A stretch of DNA of 6,404 nucleotides from Cyanobacteriota bacterium (GTDB lineage: Bacteria > Cyanobacteriota > Cyanobacteriia > Leptolyngbyales > Leptolyngbyaceae), in contig JAIXVO010000037.1 of assembly GCA_027482985.1 (NCBI GenBank), positions 1 to 6,404 on the forward strand, written 5' to 3'. Under the pieces are notes generated by a model that saw only the letters and a list, made by a program, of their open reading frames with translations, was not told the DNA's origin and did no database searches. The translations under genes were made by a program, and so were the position numbers. Positions 1 through 5,834 of the stretch are shown piece after piece. Positions within the stretch are counted from its first letter, which is position 1. Each line of letters opens with the position of its first letter.

Positions 1-756
1 ACCTTCTGCATCCCACATGGCGGCGGTGGTCCGGGCATGGGGCCGATCGGGGTCGCCAAACATCTGGTGCCCTTTTTACCGACTCATGCCGTTGTGCCTG
101 TCGGTGGCAAGCAGGGCATTGGTGCCGTTTCCGCCGCACCCTGGGGCAGTCCCAGCATTTTGCCGATTTCCTGGATGTATATTGCGCTGATGGGCGGCGA
201 AGGCTTAACCCAGGCTACGCAAGTAGCCATCCTGAATGCCAACTACATCGCCAAGCGGCTGGAGGGACATTACCCCGTCTTGTACAAAGGTAAGCAGGGC
301 TGGGTGGCGCACGAGTGCATTATCGATTTGCGGCAGTTTAAGAAGACCGCCGAAATTGAAGTCGATGACATTGCCAAACGCCTGATCGACTACGGCTTCC
401 ACCCGCCCACGGTGTCCTGGCCCGTCGCTGGCACCATCATGGTGGAACCCACGGAGAGCGAATCGAAGGCGGAATTGGATCGCTTCTGTGATGCCATGAT
501 CGCGATTCGGCAGGAAATTCAAGCGATCGCCGATGGTAAGGCCGATCGCCACAACAATGTCCTGAAGAACGCCCCCCACACCGTCCTTGCGCTCACCGAG
601 GAGTGGGATCGCCCCTACTCGCGCCAAGCTGCTGTTTACCCCACTCAATGGACACGAGAAAACAAGTTCTGGCCTGCCGTGGGACGGATTGATCAAGCCT
701 ATGGCGATCGCCATTTAGTTTGCACCTGTCTGCCCATGGAGGCTTACAGCGAATAG
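1..756 (+). CDS. gcvP: Glycine dehydrogenase (decarboxylating), P-protein, C-terminal part
   Basis: The P-protein of the glycine cleavage system is a PLP enzyme. It decarboxylates glycine and passes the aminomethyl group to the lipoyl arm of GcvH. In cyanobacteria it serves photorespiratory glycine turnover and C1 supply. The 5' end lies outside the window; frame 1 is open from base 1 to the TAG at 754-756, giving 251 residues of a protein usually about 960-980 long. The first visible residues, [18 protein letters not shown], are the conserved segment directly after the PLP-binding lysine (family motif [12 protein letters not shown]), so the catalytic Lys codon should be the last codon before the window. 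The Gly-rich loop is followed by the conserved [13 protein letters not shown] and NANYIAKRL segments, and the C-terminus ([19 protein letters not shown]) is complete. The next gene is convergent hisG, so this is the last gene of its transcript. No lesion is visible. Identification is firm. Confidence 0.97.
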   Translation, partial: TFCIPHGGGGPGMGPIGVAKHLVPFLPTHAVVPVGGKQGIGAVSAAPWGSPSILPISWMYIALMGGEGLTQATQVAILNANYIAKRLEGHYPVLYKGKQGWVAHECIIDLRQFKKTAEIEVDDIAKRLIDYGFHPPTVSWPVAGTIMVEPTESESKAELDRFCDAMIAIRQEIQAIADGKADRHNNVLKNAPHTVLALTEEWDRPYSRQAAVYPTQWTRENKFWPAVGRIDQAYGDRHLVCTCLPMEAYSE

Positions 757-766
757 TTAACTTCTC

Positions 767-802
767 GATAAGGCAGCGCTGTCCACTCACCGCTGCCTCA
801 TC
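767..802 (+). terminator. Stem-loop just downstream of gcvP
   Basis: Eleven bases after the gcvP stop codon, aggcagcg (771-778) pairs perfectly with cgctgcct (791-798) around a 12-nt loop. After one A/C mismatch the stem continues for three more pairs (767-769 with 800-802). The position suits a 3'-end hairpin or terminator. There is no U-run after it, so it may stabilise or process the 3' end instead of acting as a classical intrinsic terminator. Confidence 0.4.
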
Positions 803-822
803 ACTTCAGAAAACCAATTCCT

Positions 823-850
823 TGTGGGGTGGGCATCTTGCCCGCCCAAA
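823..850 (+). repeat. GC-rich dispersed repeat, copy 1
   Basis: This is one of three near-identical copies in the gcvP-hisG gap. Its core at 827-847 is an imperfect palindrome: gggtgggca, loop tct, tgcccgccc, with a nine-pair stem containing one G-U wobble when read on the + strand. Copy 2 starts 53 bp later in the same orientation and copy 3 is inverted. Similar GTGGGCA...TGCCC repeats are scattered between genes in many filamentous cyanobacteria; that comparison is from memory. Confidence 0.85.
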
Positions 851-875
851 TTTGTCCTTCAGACAATCAAATCCC

Positions 876-903
876 TGTGGGGTGGGCATCTTGCCCGCCC
901 AAA
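876..903 (+). repeat. GC-rich dispersed repeat, copy 2
   Basis: The 28 bases are identical to the copy at 823-850, including the flanking tgtg on the left and aaa on the right. The hairpin core is 880-900 with the same tct loop and the same G-U wobble on the + strand. The 25-bp spacer to copy 1 is unrelated to the repeat sequence. Confidence 0.85.
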
Positions 904-981
904 CCCACACCCCTTCCCAGAAATCCGACTCATGGACTGCGGTGTCAGTAGACCCACCATCCATAGTGCAGGCTTCTGACC

Positions 982-1007
982 TGGGCGGGCAAGATGCCCA
1001 CCCCACA
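982..1007 (-). repeat. GC-rich dispersed repeat, copy 3, inverted
   Basis: This is the reverse complement of 26 bases of copies 1 and 2 (hairpin core 983-1003). On the + strand the stem would contain a C/A mismatch. On the minus strand, which is the strand of the hisG transcript, it has the G-U wobble and pairs fully. It lies 44-69 bp beyond the hisG stop codon. Confidence 0.85.
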
Positions 1008-1017
1008 AGAGGTCAAT

Positions 1018-1047
1018 TCACCATGTAATCCACTGATTACATGGTGA
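1018..1047. terminator. Perfect 13-bp palindrome between convergent gcvP and hisG
   Basis: Bases 1018-1030 and 1035-1047 are perfect reverse complements (tcaccatgtaatc / gattacatggtga) around a cact loop. The right arm ends three bases before the hisG stop codon (1051-1053). The structure is symmetric and could act on transcripts from either side, so a bidirectional terminator or 3'-end stabiliser is likely. Neither strand has a strong U-run after it, which leaves true intrinsic termination uncertain. Confidence 0.5.
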
Positions 1048-1050
1048 CGC

Positions 1051-1695
1051 TTAAACCGCCGTTAACACCTGCGTCCGAATCTGCTCGATCTTCTCATTCA
1101 ACCCATCCACATCGAGGCGATAGCTGAGGGGATGGGCGATCAGACGAGCCGTGCTTTCGAACAACACTTCAATTTCGATCAAGCCGTTCTCCTGCAACGT
1201 GCGCCCCGTTGAAACCAAATCCACGATCGCCTCCGACATTCCCGTAATCGGTCCTAACTCCACCGATCCGTACAACGGCACAATCTCGACGGGCAGATCC
1301 AGCGCATCAAAATATTCCCGCGCACAATGCACAAACTTCGAGGCCACCCGCCCATACAACGGCAATTCCAACGCCGACCGATAGGGACTCGATTCCTTCA
1401 CCGCCACCGACAACCGACATTTGCCAAATCCCAAATCCACCAAGTGCGCCACCTGCGGCGTTTTTTCCCGCAACACGTCATACCCCACAATCCCCAATTG
1501 CGCTTGCCCATATTCCACATACACCGGCACATCATGCGTCCGCACCAGCAACGCCTTCGCCGTATTCGTGGGATCAGTAATTTGCAACTGGCGATTCGAT
1601 GAATCGAGAAATGCACTAAAGTCTAATCCGATCGCTTGAAAGAGGCGAATACAGTCTTTCAGCAGAGCGCCTTTGGGGAGAGCAACGGTGATCAT
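1051..1695 (-). CDS. hisG: ATP phosphoribosyltransferase, short form
   Basis: HisG catalyses the first step of histidine synthesis, joining PRPP and ATP to give phosphoribosyl-ATP in the cytosol. The 214 residues begin [14 protein letters not shown], the usual HisG start. The frame is open for 31 more codons upstream (to 1788), but these are low-complexity ([13 protein letters not shown]) and are translated repeat DNA, so I place the start at 1695. Motifs seen are GIVG at residues 68-71 and the PRPP-binding loop [14 protein letters not shown] at about 159-172. The protein ends after the catalytic domain and lacks the C-terminal regulatory domain of the roughly 300-residue long form. Short HisG proteins work in a hetero-octamer with HisZ, which is not in this window. 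No Shine-Dalgarno is seen on the coding strand. The gene stands alone, convergent with gcvP and divergent from the response regulator. Confidence 0.95.
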   Translation of the reverse strand: MITVALPKGALLKDCIRLFQAIGLDFSAFLDSSNRQLQITDPTNTAKALLVRTHDVPVYVEYGQAQLGIVGYDVLREKTPQVAHLVDLGFGKCRLSVAVKESSPYRSALELPLYGRVASKFVHCAREYFDALDLPVEIVPLYGSVELGPITGMSEAIVDLVSTGRTLQENGLIEIEVLFESTARLIAHPLSYRLDVDGLNEKIEQIRTQVLTAV

Positions 1696-1750
1696 AGGAA
1701 GGAGGAATAAAAGGGAGAGGAGGGAGGAAGAGGAAGTGGTCAGAAGAAAA
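1696..1750 (+). repeat. Polypurine low-complexity tract upstream of hisG
   Basis: The + strand is almost entirely A and G here (ggaggaataaaagggagagg and similar), so the hisG leader RNA would be almost pure pyrimidine. The GGAGG strings lie on the strand opposite hisG and cannot serve as its ribosome binding site. A comparable tract lies at 3297-3386. Confidence 0.6.
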
Positions 1751-1777
1751 TGTAGAGACGTACCGTTGGCACATCTA
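1751..1777. repeat. tgtagagacg dispersed repeat, copy A
   Basis: These 27 bases match 3452-3478 at 22 of 27 positions, including the shared core gtagagacg and the later tggcac. It is an imperfect palindrome of the type gtagagacg...cgtctc, a form I recall as common between cyanobacterial genes. The right arm is decayed in this copy (catcta in place of cgtctc). Confidence 0.65.
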
Positions 1778-1789
1778 GGCAGAGGCAAG

Positions 1790-1860
1790 AATGGGCTGTA
1801 TTAGTTTACTATTCTCGCTCCTTAATTGACTGTTTCCCCAACCCCTGACTACCATAATTC
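1790..1860. promoter_or_regulatory. AT-richer divergent promoter region of hisG and the response regulator
   Basis: This is the only AT-rich patch in the 203-bp gap between hisG and the divergent response regulator. Toward the regulator, TTGACT (1826-1831) resembles a -35 box, with TACCAT (1850-1855) 18 bp on or CATAAT (1853-1858) 21 bp on as weak -10 candidates. Toward hisG, the minus strand holds taaact/ctaata patches. The boxes are imperfect, so this is a region-level call. Confidence 0.3.
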
Positions 1861-1895
1861 TTCTCCCCCCAACTCCCAACCCCCAATCCCCATCC
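1861..1895 (+). repeat. Polypyrimidine tract with a 17-bp exact match to 3522-3538
   Basis: This is a C-rich tract directly before the response regulator start, leaving it with no Shine-Dalgarno sequence. Seventeen bases at 1875-1891 (cccaacccccaatcccc) are identical to 3522-3538. The tract belongs to the degenerate GGGGATTGGGGGTTGGG type of low-complexity DNA, read on the minus strand. Confidence 0.6.
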
Positions 1896-1898
1896 GCC

Positions 1899-2585
1899 AT
1901 GCACATCCTCCTCGTTGACGACGAAAGCGAAATGGTCGATCCCTTGAGCCGGATTTTGAGCCGTGAGGGATATACCGTGGATGTCGCCTATGACGGCGAT
2001 CGCGGGAGTCAACTGGCCACGCAAAATCCGTATGATTTGCTGATTCTGGATTGGATGTTGCCGCAGCAATCGGGGTTAGAGATTTGTCAGCAGGTGCGAT
2101 CGCAGGGAAATAATACCCCAGTGCTGTTTCTCACTGCGAAAGACACGATCGACGATCGCGTGCAGGGCTTAGATGCGGGTGCAGATGATTATTTGATGAA
2201 GCCGTTTGAGTTGCGGGAATTGTTGGCCCGAGTGCGAGCCTTGTTACGGCGACCCGTTAGCGCAGACAACCCCACGAAACAACTCACGGTGGGGGATCTG
2301 GCACTCGATACCGCTAACCAGTTAGCCTACCGAGCGGGGCGGGAAATTGAACTGTCTGAGAAAGAAGCGCAGTTGTTGGAGTATTTGATGCGTCATCCCA
2401 ATCAGGTGTTGACCCATGAGCAGATTCAGCAACACCTGTGGGGTGAGGAATCCCAACCGACGAGTAATGCCCTAGCCGCTCAAATTCGATTGCTGCGGCG
2501 GAAAATTGAAAGTCAGGGAGATGCCCCCCTGATCAGTACGGTGTATGGCAAAGGCTACCGTTTTGGCAACGCTCAAGCGGGTTAG
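1899..2585 (+). CDS. rppA: OmpR/PhoB-family response regulator, RppA-like
   Basis: This is a two-component response regulator of 228 residues, the usual OmpR-family length. The receiver domain spans about residues 1-118: acidic pair D7/D8, phospho-acceptor D51 in LILDWMLP, T79 and K101 (KPF). All the residues needed for phosphorylation are present. A winged-helix DNA-binding domain spans about 128-226 with SNALAAQIRLLRRKIE and the terminal VYGKGYRF. The sequence closely resembles cyanobacterial RppA, known in Synechocystis as a redox/nickel-responsive regulator paired with the kinase RppB. The subfamily name rests on recalled similarity. No histidine kinase is adjacent: hisG lies divergently upstream and a Crp-family regulator lies convergently downstream. 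Translation starts at ATG 1899 after a C-rich leader with no Shine-Dalgarno. The stop codon overlaps that of the convergent gene. The target genes and the signal cannot be inferred here. Confidence 0.93.
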   Translation: MHILLVDDESEMVDPLSRILSREGYTVDVAYDGDRGSQLATQNPYDLLILDWMLPQQSGLEICQQVRSQGNNTPVLFLTAKDTIDDRVQGLDAGADDYLMKPFELRELLARVRALLRRPVSADNPTKQLTVGDLALDTANQLAYRAGREIELSEKEAQLLEYLMRHPNQVLTHEQIQQHLWGEESQPTSNALAAQIRLLRRKIESQGDAPLISTVYGKGYRFGNAQAG

Positions 2586-3199
2586 TGCAACACCAGATGG
2601 CGATCGCGATCGAGCGTCAGCCAGCCTTCATCCTTCAACTTACCGAGTAAGCGAGTGACGGTGACCCGCGTCGTGCCGATCGCGCTGGCTAAATGTTGAT
2701 GCGTTAGGCGCACACTCAGCCGCGTGCCTTCCGGGATCGGTTGCCCAATTTCCATTTGCAGCAAAATCAGGAGTTGGCGCAGCCGATCTTCCACCCGTCG
2801 ACATCCCGCCATCGCCAGCATCGCTTCCGCCTGCCGCAACCGCCGCGTCAGATGTTGGAAAATCTCTTGACTGAGGGCGGGCGATTGCTGCACCTCGGTC
2901 ACAGTGACGCACATTAAATCAACTTCCGAGAGGGCGATCGCCTGATACGGATAAATCAGCGACAACGGCAACCCAAAAGGCATGGAAGCGCAGGCCAATC
3001 CCAGTAATGCTTCATCCCCATTCTGATAAAGCGTACTCAGTTGCACAACGCCGCGCCAAACAATCCAAATATCTTGCGGATTCAGCGGAATCGTTTGCCC
3101 CGCCCGAAACGCTTGCAGTTGTCTGCCCTGGTAAAGATCCTCTAGGAAGTGGCGTAAATCCGTTTGAGAGGACGCTTTTGGCATAGAGCTTTGAAGCAT
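2582..3199 (-). CDS. Crp/Fnr-family transcriptional regulator
   Basis: This is a predicted DNA-binding regulator of 205 residues. The N-terminal part (about 25-105) fits a degraded cNMP-binding beta-roll, including IWIVWRGVVQLSTLYQNGDE. It is followed by a dimerisation helix (about 107-132) and a winged helix whose recognition region LTHQHLASAIGTTRVTVTRLL (165-185) closely resembles that of NtcA and other cyanobacterial Crp proteins. The phosphate-binding cassette of true cAMP receptors (FGE...R.A) is absent: the matching stretch reads PFGLPLSLIYPYQA. No cysteine cluster for an Fe-S cofactor is seen. The ligand is therefore unknown, and cAMP is unlikely. It is not NtcA itself, whose N-terminal domain differs. 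The first ATG is at 3199. A TTG at 3223 would add eight residues and the ATG at 3184 would remove five. No clear Shine-Dalgarno precedes any of them. The stop overlaps that of the convergent response regulator. Confidence 0.88.
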   Translation of the reverse strand: MLQSSMPKASSQTDLRHFLEDLYQGRQLQAFRAGQTIPLNPQDIWIVWRGVVQLSTLYQNGDEALLGLACASMPFGLPLSLIYPYQAIALSEVDLMCVTVTEVQQSPALSQEIFQHLTRRLRQAEAMLAMAGCRRVEDRLRQLLILLQMEIGQPIPEGTRLSVRLTHQHLASAIGTTRVTVTRLLGKLKDEGWLTLDRDRHLVLH

Positions 3200-3257
3200 A
3201 ATCGCGATCCCAATAAGGAGCAATGTTAGCTAGACTACAGCGCTCATCTGAAGGGAA

Positions 3258-3267
3258 GTTAATTAAC
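3258..3267. promoter_or_regulatory. 10-bp perfect palindrome upstream of the Crp-family gene
   Basis: GTTAATTAAC is a perfect palindrome 59 bp upstream of the Crp-family start codon, in the only AT-rich patch of that gap. It could be an operator half-site or part of the promoter. The short length makes chance a real alternative, and no convincing -35/-10 pair is seen around it. Confidence 0.2.
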
Positions 3268-3296
3268 AGGTTGGCTTCTGGTTAAAGTTTGGTTTA

Positions 3297-3386
3297 AGGA
3301 GGATTGAGGAAGCAGGAGTCAGGAGTTAGAAGGAAGGAAAGGGAGGGGAAGGGAGAAAGCGGAAGGGGAAAGGAGGGAGGAGACAG
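3297..3386 (+). repeat. Polypurine low-complexity tract
   Basis: Ninety bases are nearly all purine on the + strand, starting with caggagtcaggagttag-type units and continuing as gggaggggaagggag. This is degenerate short-period repeat DNA, not coding. It lies between the promoter side of the Crp-family gene and the 3' end of the MATE gene, and mirrors the tract at 1696-1750. Confidence 0.6.
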
Positions 3387-3451
3387 GCTGCGACGTAAGC
3401 GCTCAACCGAACGCAGTCAGGAGCAGCCGGGAGGGAGCGAGAGGAAATTTT

Positions 3452-3478
3452 CGTAGAGACGCACCGCTGGCACGTCTC
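3452..3478. repeat. gtagagacg dispersed repeat, copy B
   Basis: This is the second copy of the 27-bp repeat at 1751-1777 (22 of 27 identical). Here the palindrome is better kept: gagacg (3456-3461) pairs perfectly with cgtctc (3473-3478) around an 11-nt loop. It lies about 90 bp beyond the MATE stop codon, so it could also act as a 3' hairpin for that transcript. Confidence 0.65.
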
Positions 3479-3479
3479 C

Positions 3480-3545
3480 GCTCCAACCCCAATTCATCTG
3501 CACCATCTCGATCGCCATTGCCCCAACCCCCAATCCCCTCTTGCT
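3480..3545 (+). repeat. Polypyrimidine tract with a 17-bp match to 1875-1891
   Basis: This C-rich stretch lies downstream of copy B of the gtagagacg repeat. Bases 3522-3538 are identical to 1875-1891. Together with the polypurine tract and copy B it reproduces the order of elements in the hisG/response-regulator gap. The rest of the 3200-3565 gap (3387-3451) holds only a weak ggctgc...gcagcc inverted repeat (3386-3391 with 3423-3428). Confidence 0.5.
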
Positions 3546-3565
3546 CTCTGCCTGACTAGACCAAT

Positions 3566-4936
3566 CTATTGTTCTGCTAATCGCTGGGCTTTTTGGACTT
3601 GTTGGTGGAAGCGGAAGGTGAGGACGATCGCGGCAAAAGTCAGCCCTAACGCCAACCCCCACCACAGCCCAACGCCGCCTAAACCCAGACTGCGACTCAA
3701 GAAGTAGCCACTGGCTAAGCCCATGCCCCAATAGGCGGCGATCGCAATCACTAACGGAATGCGGGTATCCTGCAAGCCTCTTAACGCCCCTGCCGCATTC
3801 ACTTGAATCCCATCGGCCAGTTGAAACACTGCCGCGACACCCAGTAAGGCTTCCGCTAGTGGAATGACTGCGGCATTCGCTGGATCGTTGAGATCCAGAT
3901 ATAAATCGACGACGAATCTGGGGGCAAACCAGAATAAGCCAGCCGTAATTGCCATCGCGACTGATCCCAGCCCAATTCCCACATAGCCTGCTAGCCGCGT
4001 GCCAGAGAAATCGTGTTGGCCCCAGAGTTGCCCGACCCGGATGGTGGTGGCAAAAGAAATGCCCAGGGGAATGTTGAACGATACGGCGGCAGATTGGAGG
4101 GCGATCTGGTGGGCGGCAAGGGGAATGGTACCCAGTTGTCCCATGAGGACGGTCGTGATCATGAACAGTCCCGCTTCTACGCCAATCATGCAGCCGATGG
4201 GAATGCCGACGACGAGCAGCGATCTCAGGGTTTTGCCATCAAAGCGTTGCAACTGGCGAAACACTTGATAGTGGCGTAATGTGGGTTGCCAGAGGATATA
4301 CCCAGCTAAGGCGAAAAACATGATCCAGAAGGATGCCGCACTCGCCCAGCCAATGCCGGCTAAGCCTAAAGCTGGAAATCCCAATTTGCCAAACATCAAC
4401 ACATAGTTACCCACAATGTTGACGGCGGTGCCACACACCACAATCACCATTACCGATCGCGGTTGGGAGACGGCAGAGACAAAACTCCGGAGGGCGGCAA
4501 ATCCGAGAGCGGGCAAATAGCCCCAGGCGATCGCGTCTAAGTAAGTTTGGGTTAAGGCGACAGTTTCCGGTTTTTGGCCTAAGGCTAATAGCAGCGGTGT
4601 GCCCTGCCACACAATGACCATCAGCGGGAGGGCGAACAGCACCGCCAACCATAACCCCTGCCGCACCACCCAGGCAACTTGCTGTGACGCTCCGGCACCG
4701 TGAGCCTTTGCTGCGAGCGGACTGACTGCTGTGATCACCGCGATCGCCAGCATCATCAAAAAGGTGAACAAATTCGCGCCCAACCCGCCCGCTGCCAGCG
4801 CCTCACTGCCCAGCATCCCAGTCATGATGGTATCGACAAATCCGGTTGCCGACTGAGCGAACTGGGCGGTCGCCAGCGGAATCGCCAAATAAAGACTAGC
4901 CTTGATTTCAGTGCCAATTTGAGCACGGGTCAACAT
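3566..4936 (-). CDS. MATE family efflux transporter, NorM-like
   Basis: This inner-membrane exporter is expected to move small organic cations, drugs or metabolites out of the cell using a Na+ or H+ gradient. The 456 residues match the family length. The hydrophobic pattern fits about twelve membrane helices in two six-helix bundles (about 14-215 and 240-443). The two repeats are visible as PLATAQFAQSATGFVDTIMTG near residues 20-40 and PIGCMIGVEAGLFMITTVLMG near 246-266. D35, E254 and D374 fall in the contexts of the cation-binding acids D36, E255 and D371 of Vibrio NorM, an alignment made by eye. The start at 4936 is preceded by GGAGG ten bases upstream on the coding strand. The gene is divergent from the LOG-family gene. 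Substrate is not predictable from sequence. No truncation is seen. Confidence 0.94.
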   Translation of the reverse strand: MLTRAQIGTEIKASLYLAIPLATAQFAQSATGFVDTIMTGMLGSEALAAGGLGANLFTFLMMLAIAVITAVSPLAAKAHGAGASQQVAWVVRQGLWLAVLFALPLMVIVWQGTPLLLALGQKPETVALTQTYLDAIAWGYLPALGFAALRSFVSAVSQPRSVMVIVVCGTAVNIVGNYVLMFGKLGFPALGLAGIGWASAASFWIMFFALAGYILWQPTLRHYQVFRQLQRFDGKTLRSLLVVGIPIGCMIGVEAGLFMITTVLMGQLGTIPLAAHQIALQSAAVSFNIPLGISFATTIRVGQLWGQHDFSGTRLAGYVGIGLGSVAMAITAGLFWFAPRFVVDLYLDLNDPANAAVIPLAEALLGVAAVFQLADGIQVNAAGALRGLQDTRIPLVIAIAAYWGMGLASGYFLSRSLGLGGVGLWWGLALGLTFAAIVLTFRFHQQVQKAQRLAEQ

Positions 4937-5060
4937 CTATTCTTTGCCTCCACCTCTCATCACGAAACACATTGCCTCAGCAACTTCCTCGTAGTTTCAT
5001 GCTGGCGCTGATGGATGTCGATCGACCGTGTGAGTCAGCCACCGATGGGTGAGGGTGCCT

Positions 5061-5082
5061 GTACTTTAACATACCTGTGTTA
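5061..5082. promoter_or_regulatory. NtcA-type GTA-N8-TAC box overlapping a second dyad
   Basis: GTA (5061-5063), eight bases, then TAC (5072-5074) matches the NtcA consensus GTAN8TAC. Overlapping it, taaca (5067-5071) and tgtta (5078-5082) form a perfect inverted repeat with a 6-bp spacer. The site lies about 40 bp upstream of the LOG-family start, in the region shared with the divergent MATE gene. A -10-like GATAAC follows at 5093-5098, only 18 bp after the TAC where NtcA-activated promoters usually have about 22. The six fixed bases of the box are expected once or twice in a window this size by chance. Confidence 0.3.
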
Positions 5083-5114
5083 CGGTCTGATGGATAACGC
5101 CCAATGAGGTAAAT

Positions 5115-5708
5115 ATGCGATCGATCTGTGTGTTTTGTGGATCAAGTTTAGGGTCTCGCCCCGTTTACCAAACTGCCGCAACTACCCTGGGAAGTGTCCT
5201 GGCAAACCGCGGTCTCCAGTTAGTGTATGGCGGCGGGAATGTCGGCTTGATGGGCGTGGTGGCAGATGCAGCACTGGCAGCAGGCGGCACCGTGATTGGT
5301 GTGATCCCTGAGTTTTTGGCAGCGAAAGAACTGGCGCATCCTGACCTCACCCAACTTCACATTGTGGACTCAATGCACGATCGCAAAGCCTTGATGGCCG
5401 ATCTCGCCGATGGATTTATTGCGCTGCCGGGTGGGTTTGGCACCTTCGAAGAATTTTGCGAAATTCTCACCTGGGCACAACTTGGACTGCATCATAAACC
5501 CCAAGGGCTACTCAATATTGAAGGCTATTATGACTCACTCTTGCATCTATTTGATCAAGCTGTGCAGGAACAATTTCTGCGTGCTGATTTACGCGGATTA
5601 GTCTTACAAGCAGCTGATCCTGACTCACTGTTAGACCAATTTCAAGACTATCAATCACCCAAGGTTGAGAAATGGGCTGATCTTCCCATCAAACCGGATC
5701 AGGTATAA
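5115..5708 (+). CDS. LOG-family protein (TIGR00730), probable nucleoside 5'-monophosphate phosphoribohydrolase
   Basis: This family has a Rossmann-like fold. Characterised members hydrolyse the N-glycosidic bond of nucleoside monophosphates, including cytokinin riboside 5'-monophosphates (LOG), and were often mislabelled lysine decarboxylase. The 197 residues match the usual length. Seen are the N-terminal ICVFCGSS, the glycine-rich VYGGGNVGLMG (37-47), the catalytic MHDRKALM (87-94, with R90 and K91) and the signature PGGFGTFEE (105-113). All active-site motifs are intact. A ribosome binding site gaggt (5106-5110) lies four bases before ATG 5115, which supports this start. The gene is divergent from the MATE exporter across 178 bp that contains dyad symmetry. 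The natural substrate is not known from sequence; AMP/GMP-type salvage and cytokinin release are both possible. Confidence 0.95.
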   Translation: MRSICVFCGSSLGSRPVYQTAATTLGSVLANRGLQLVYGGGNVGLMGVVADAALAAGGTVIGVIPEFLAAKELAHPDLTQLHIVDSMHDRKALMADLADGFIALPGGFGTFEEFCEILTWAQLGLHHKPQGLLNIEGYYDSLLHLFDQAVQEQFLRADLRGLVLQAADPDSLLDQFQDYQSPKVEKWADLPIKPDQV

Positions 5709-5737
5709 GTTAGATCTGTGTACCCAAACAAGACTCC

Positions 5738-5775
5738 GGCGATGCGTTACGGCTAGCGCCTAACACATCCTACAG
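5738..5775. repeat. Palindromic repeat gatgcgtta...taacacatc
   Basis: gatgcgtta (5741-5749) pairs with taacacatc (5761-5769), with one G-U wobble (the C/A position on the other strand), around cggctagcgcc. It lies about 30 bp after the LOG-family stop codon and could serve as a 3' hairpin. The form GATGCGTTA...TAACGCATCCTAC is one I recall as frequent between cyanobacterial genes. Confidence 0.55.
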
Positions 5776-5834
5776 TGAGGCTATGATTTAATGGCAAATT
5801 TCTTAGGTAGCTGAAGCGACAGATGCTTGAGTCG

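Noticed and set aside
823..1007. Possible CRISPR-like array
   Set aside because: Only two direct copies with a 25-bp spacer and a third inverted one; CRISPR repeats keep one orientation, and no cas gene is present.
720..1028. Open frame of 102 residues over the gcvP end and following gap
   Set aside because: It overlaps gcvP in another frame and its sequence is translated repeat DNA (RPN/GILPAQ-type strings from the GC-rich hairpins).
1696..1705. GGAGG next to the hisG start as a ribosome binding site
   Set aside because: It is on the + strand while hisG is on the minus strand.
1696..1788. N-terminal extension of HisG by 31 residues
   Set aside because: The extension is low-complexity and comes from the polypurine tract and a dispersed repeat; HisG proteins normally start at [13 protein letters not shown] sequence.
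3200..3223. TTG start for the Crp-family protein
   Set aside because: It adds eight hydrophobic residues with no family support; ATG at 3199 is simpler.
3225..3238. NtcA-like GTA-N8-AAC upstream of the Crp-family gene
   Set aside because: One consensus base is wrong and there is no room for a -10 box before the start codon.
4937..5114. tRNA or small RNA in the MATE/LOG gap
   Set aside because: No cloverleaf, T-loop motif or terminator-like U-run is seen; the dyads fit regulatory sites better.
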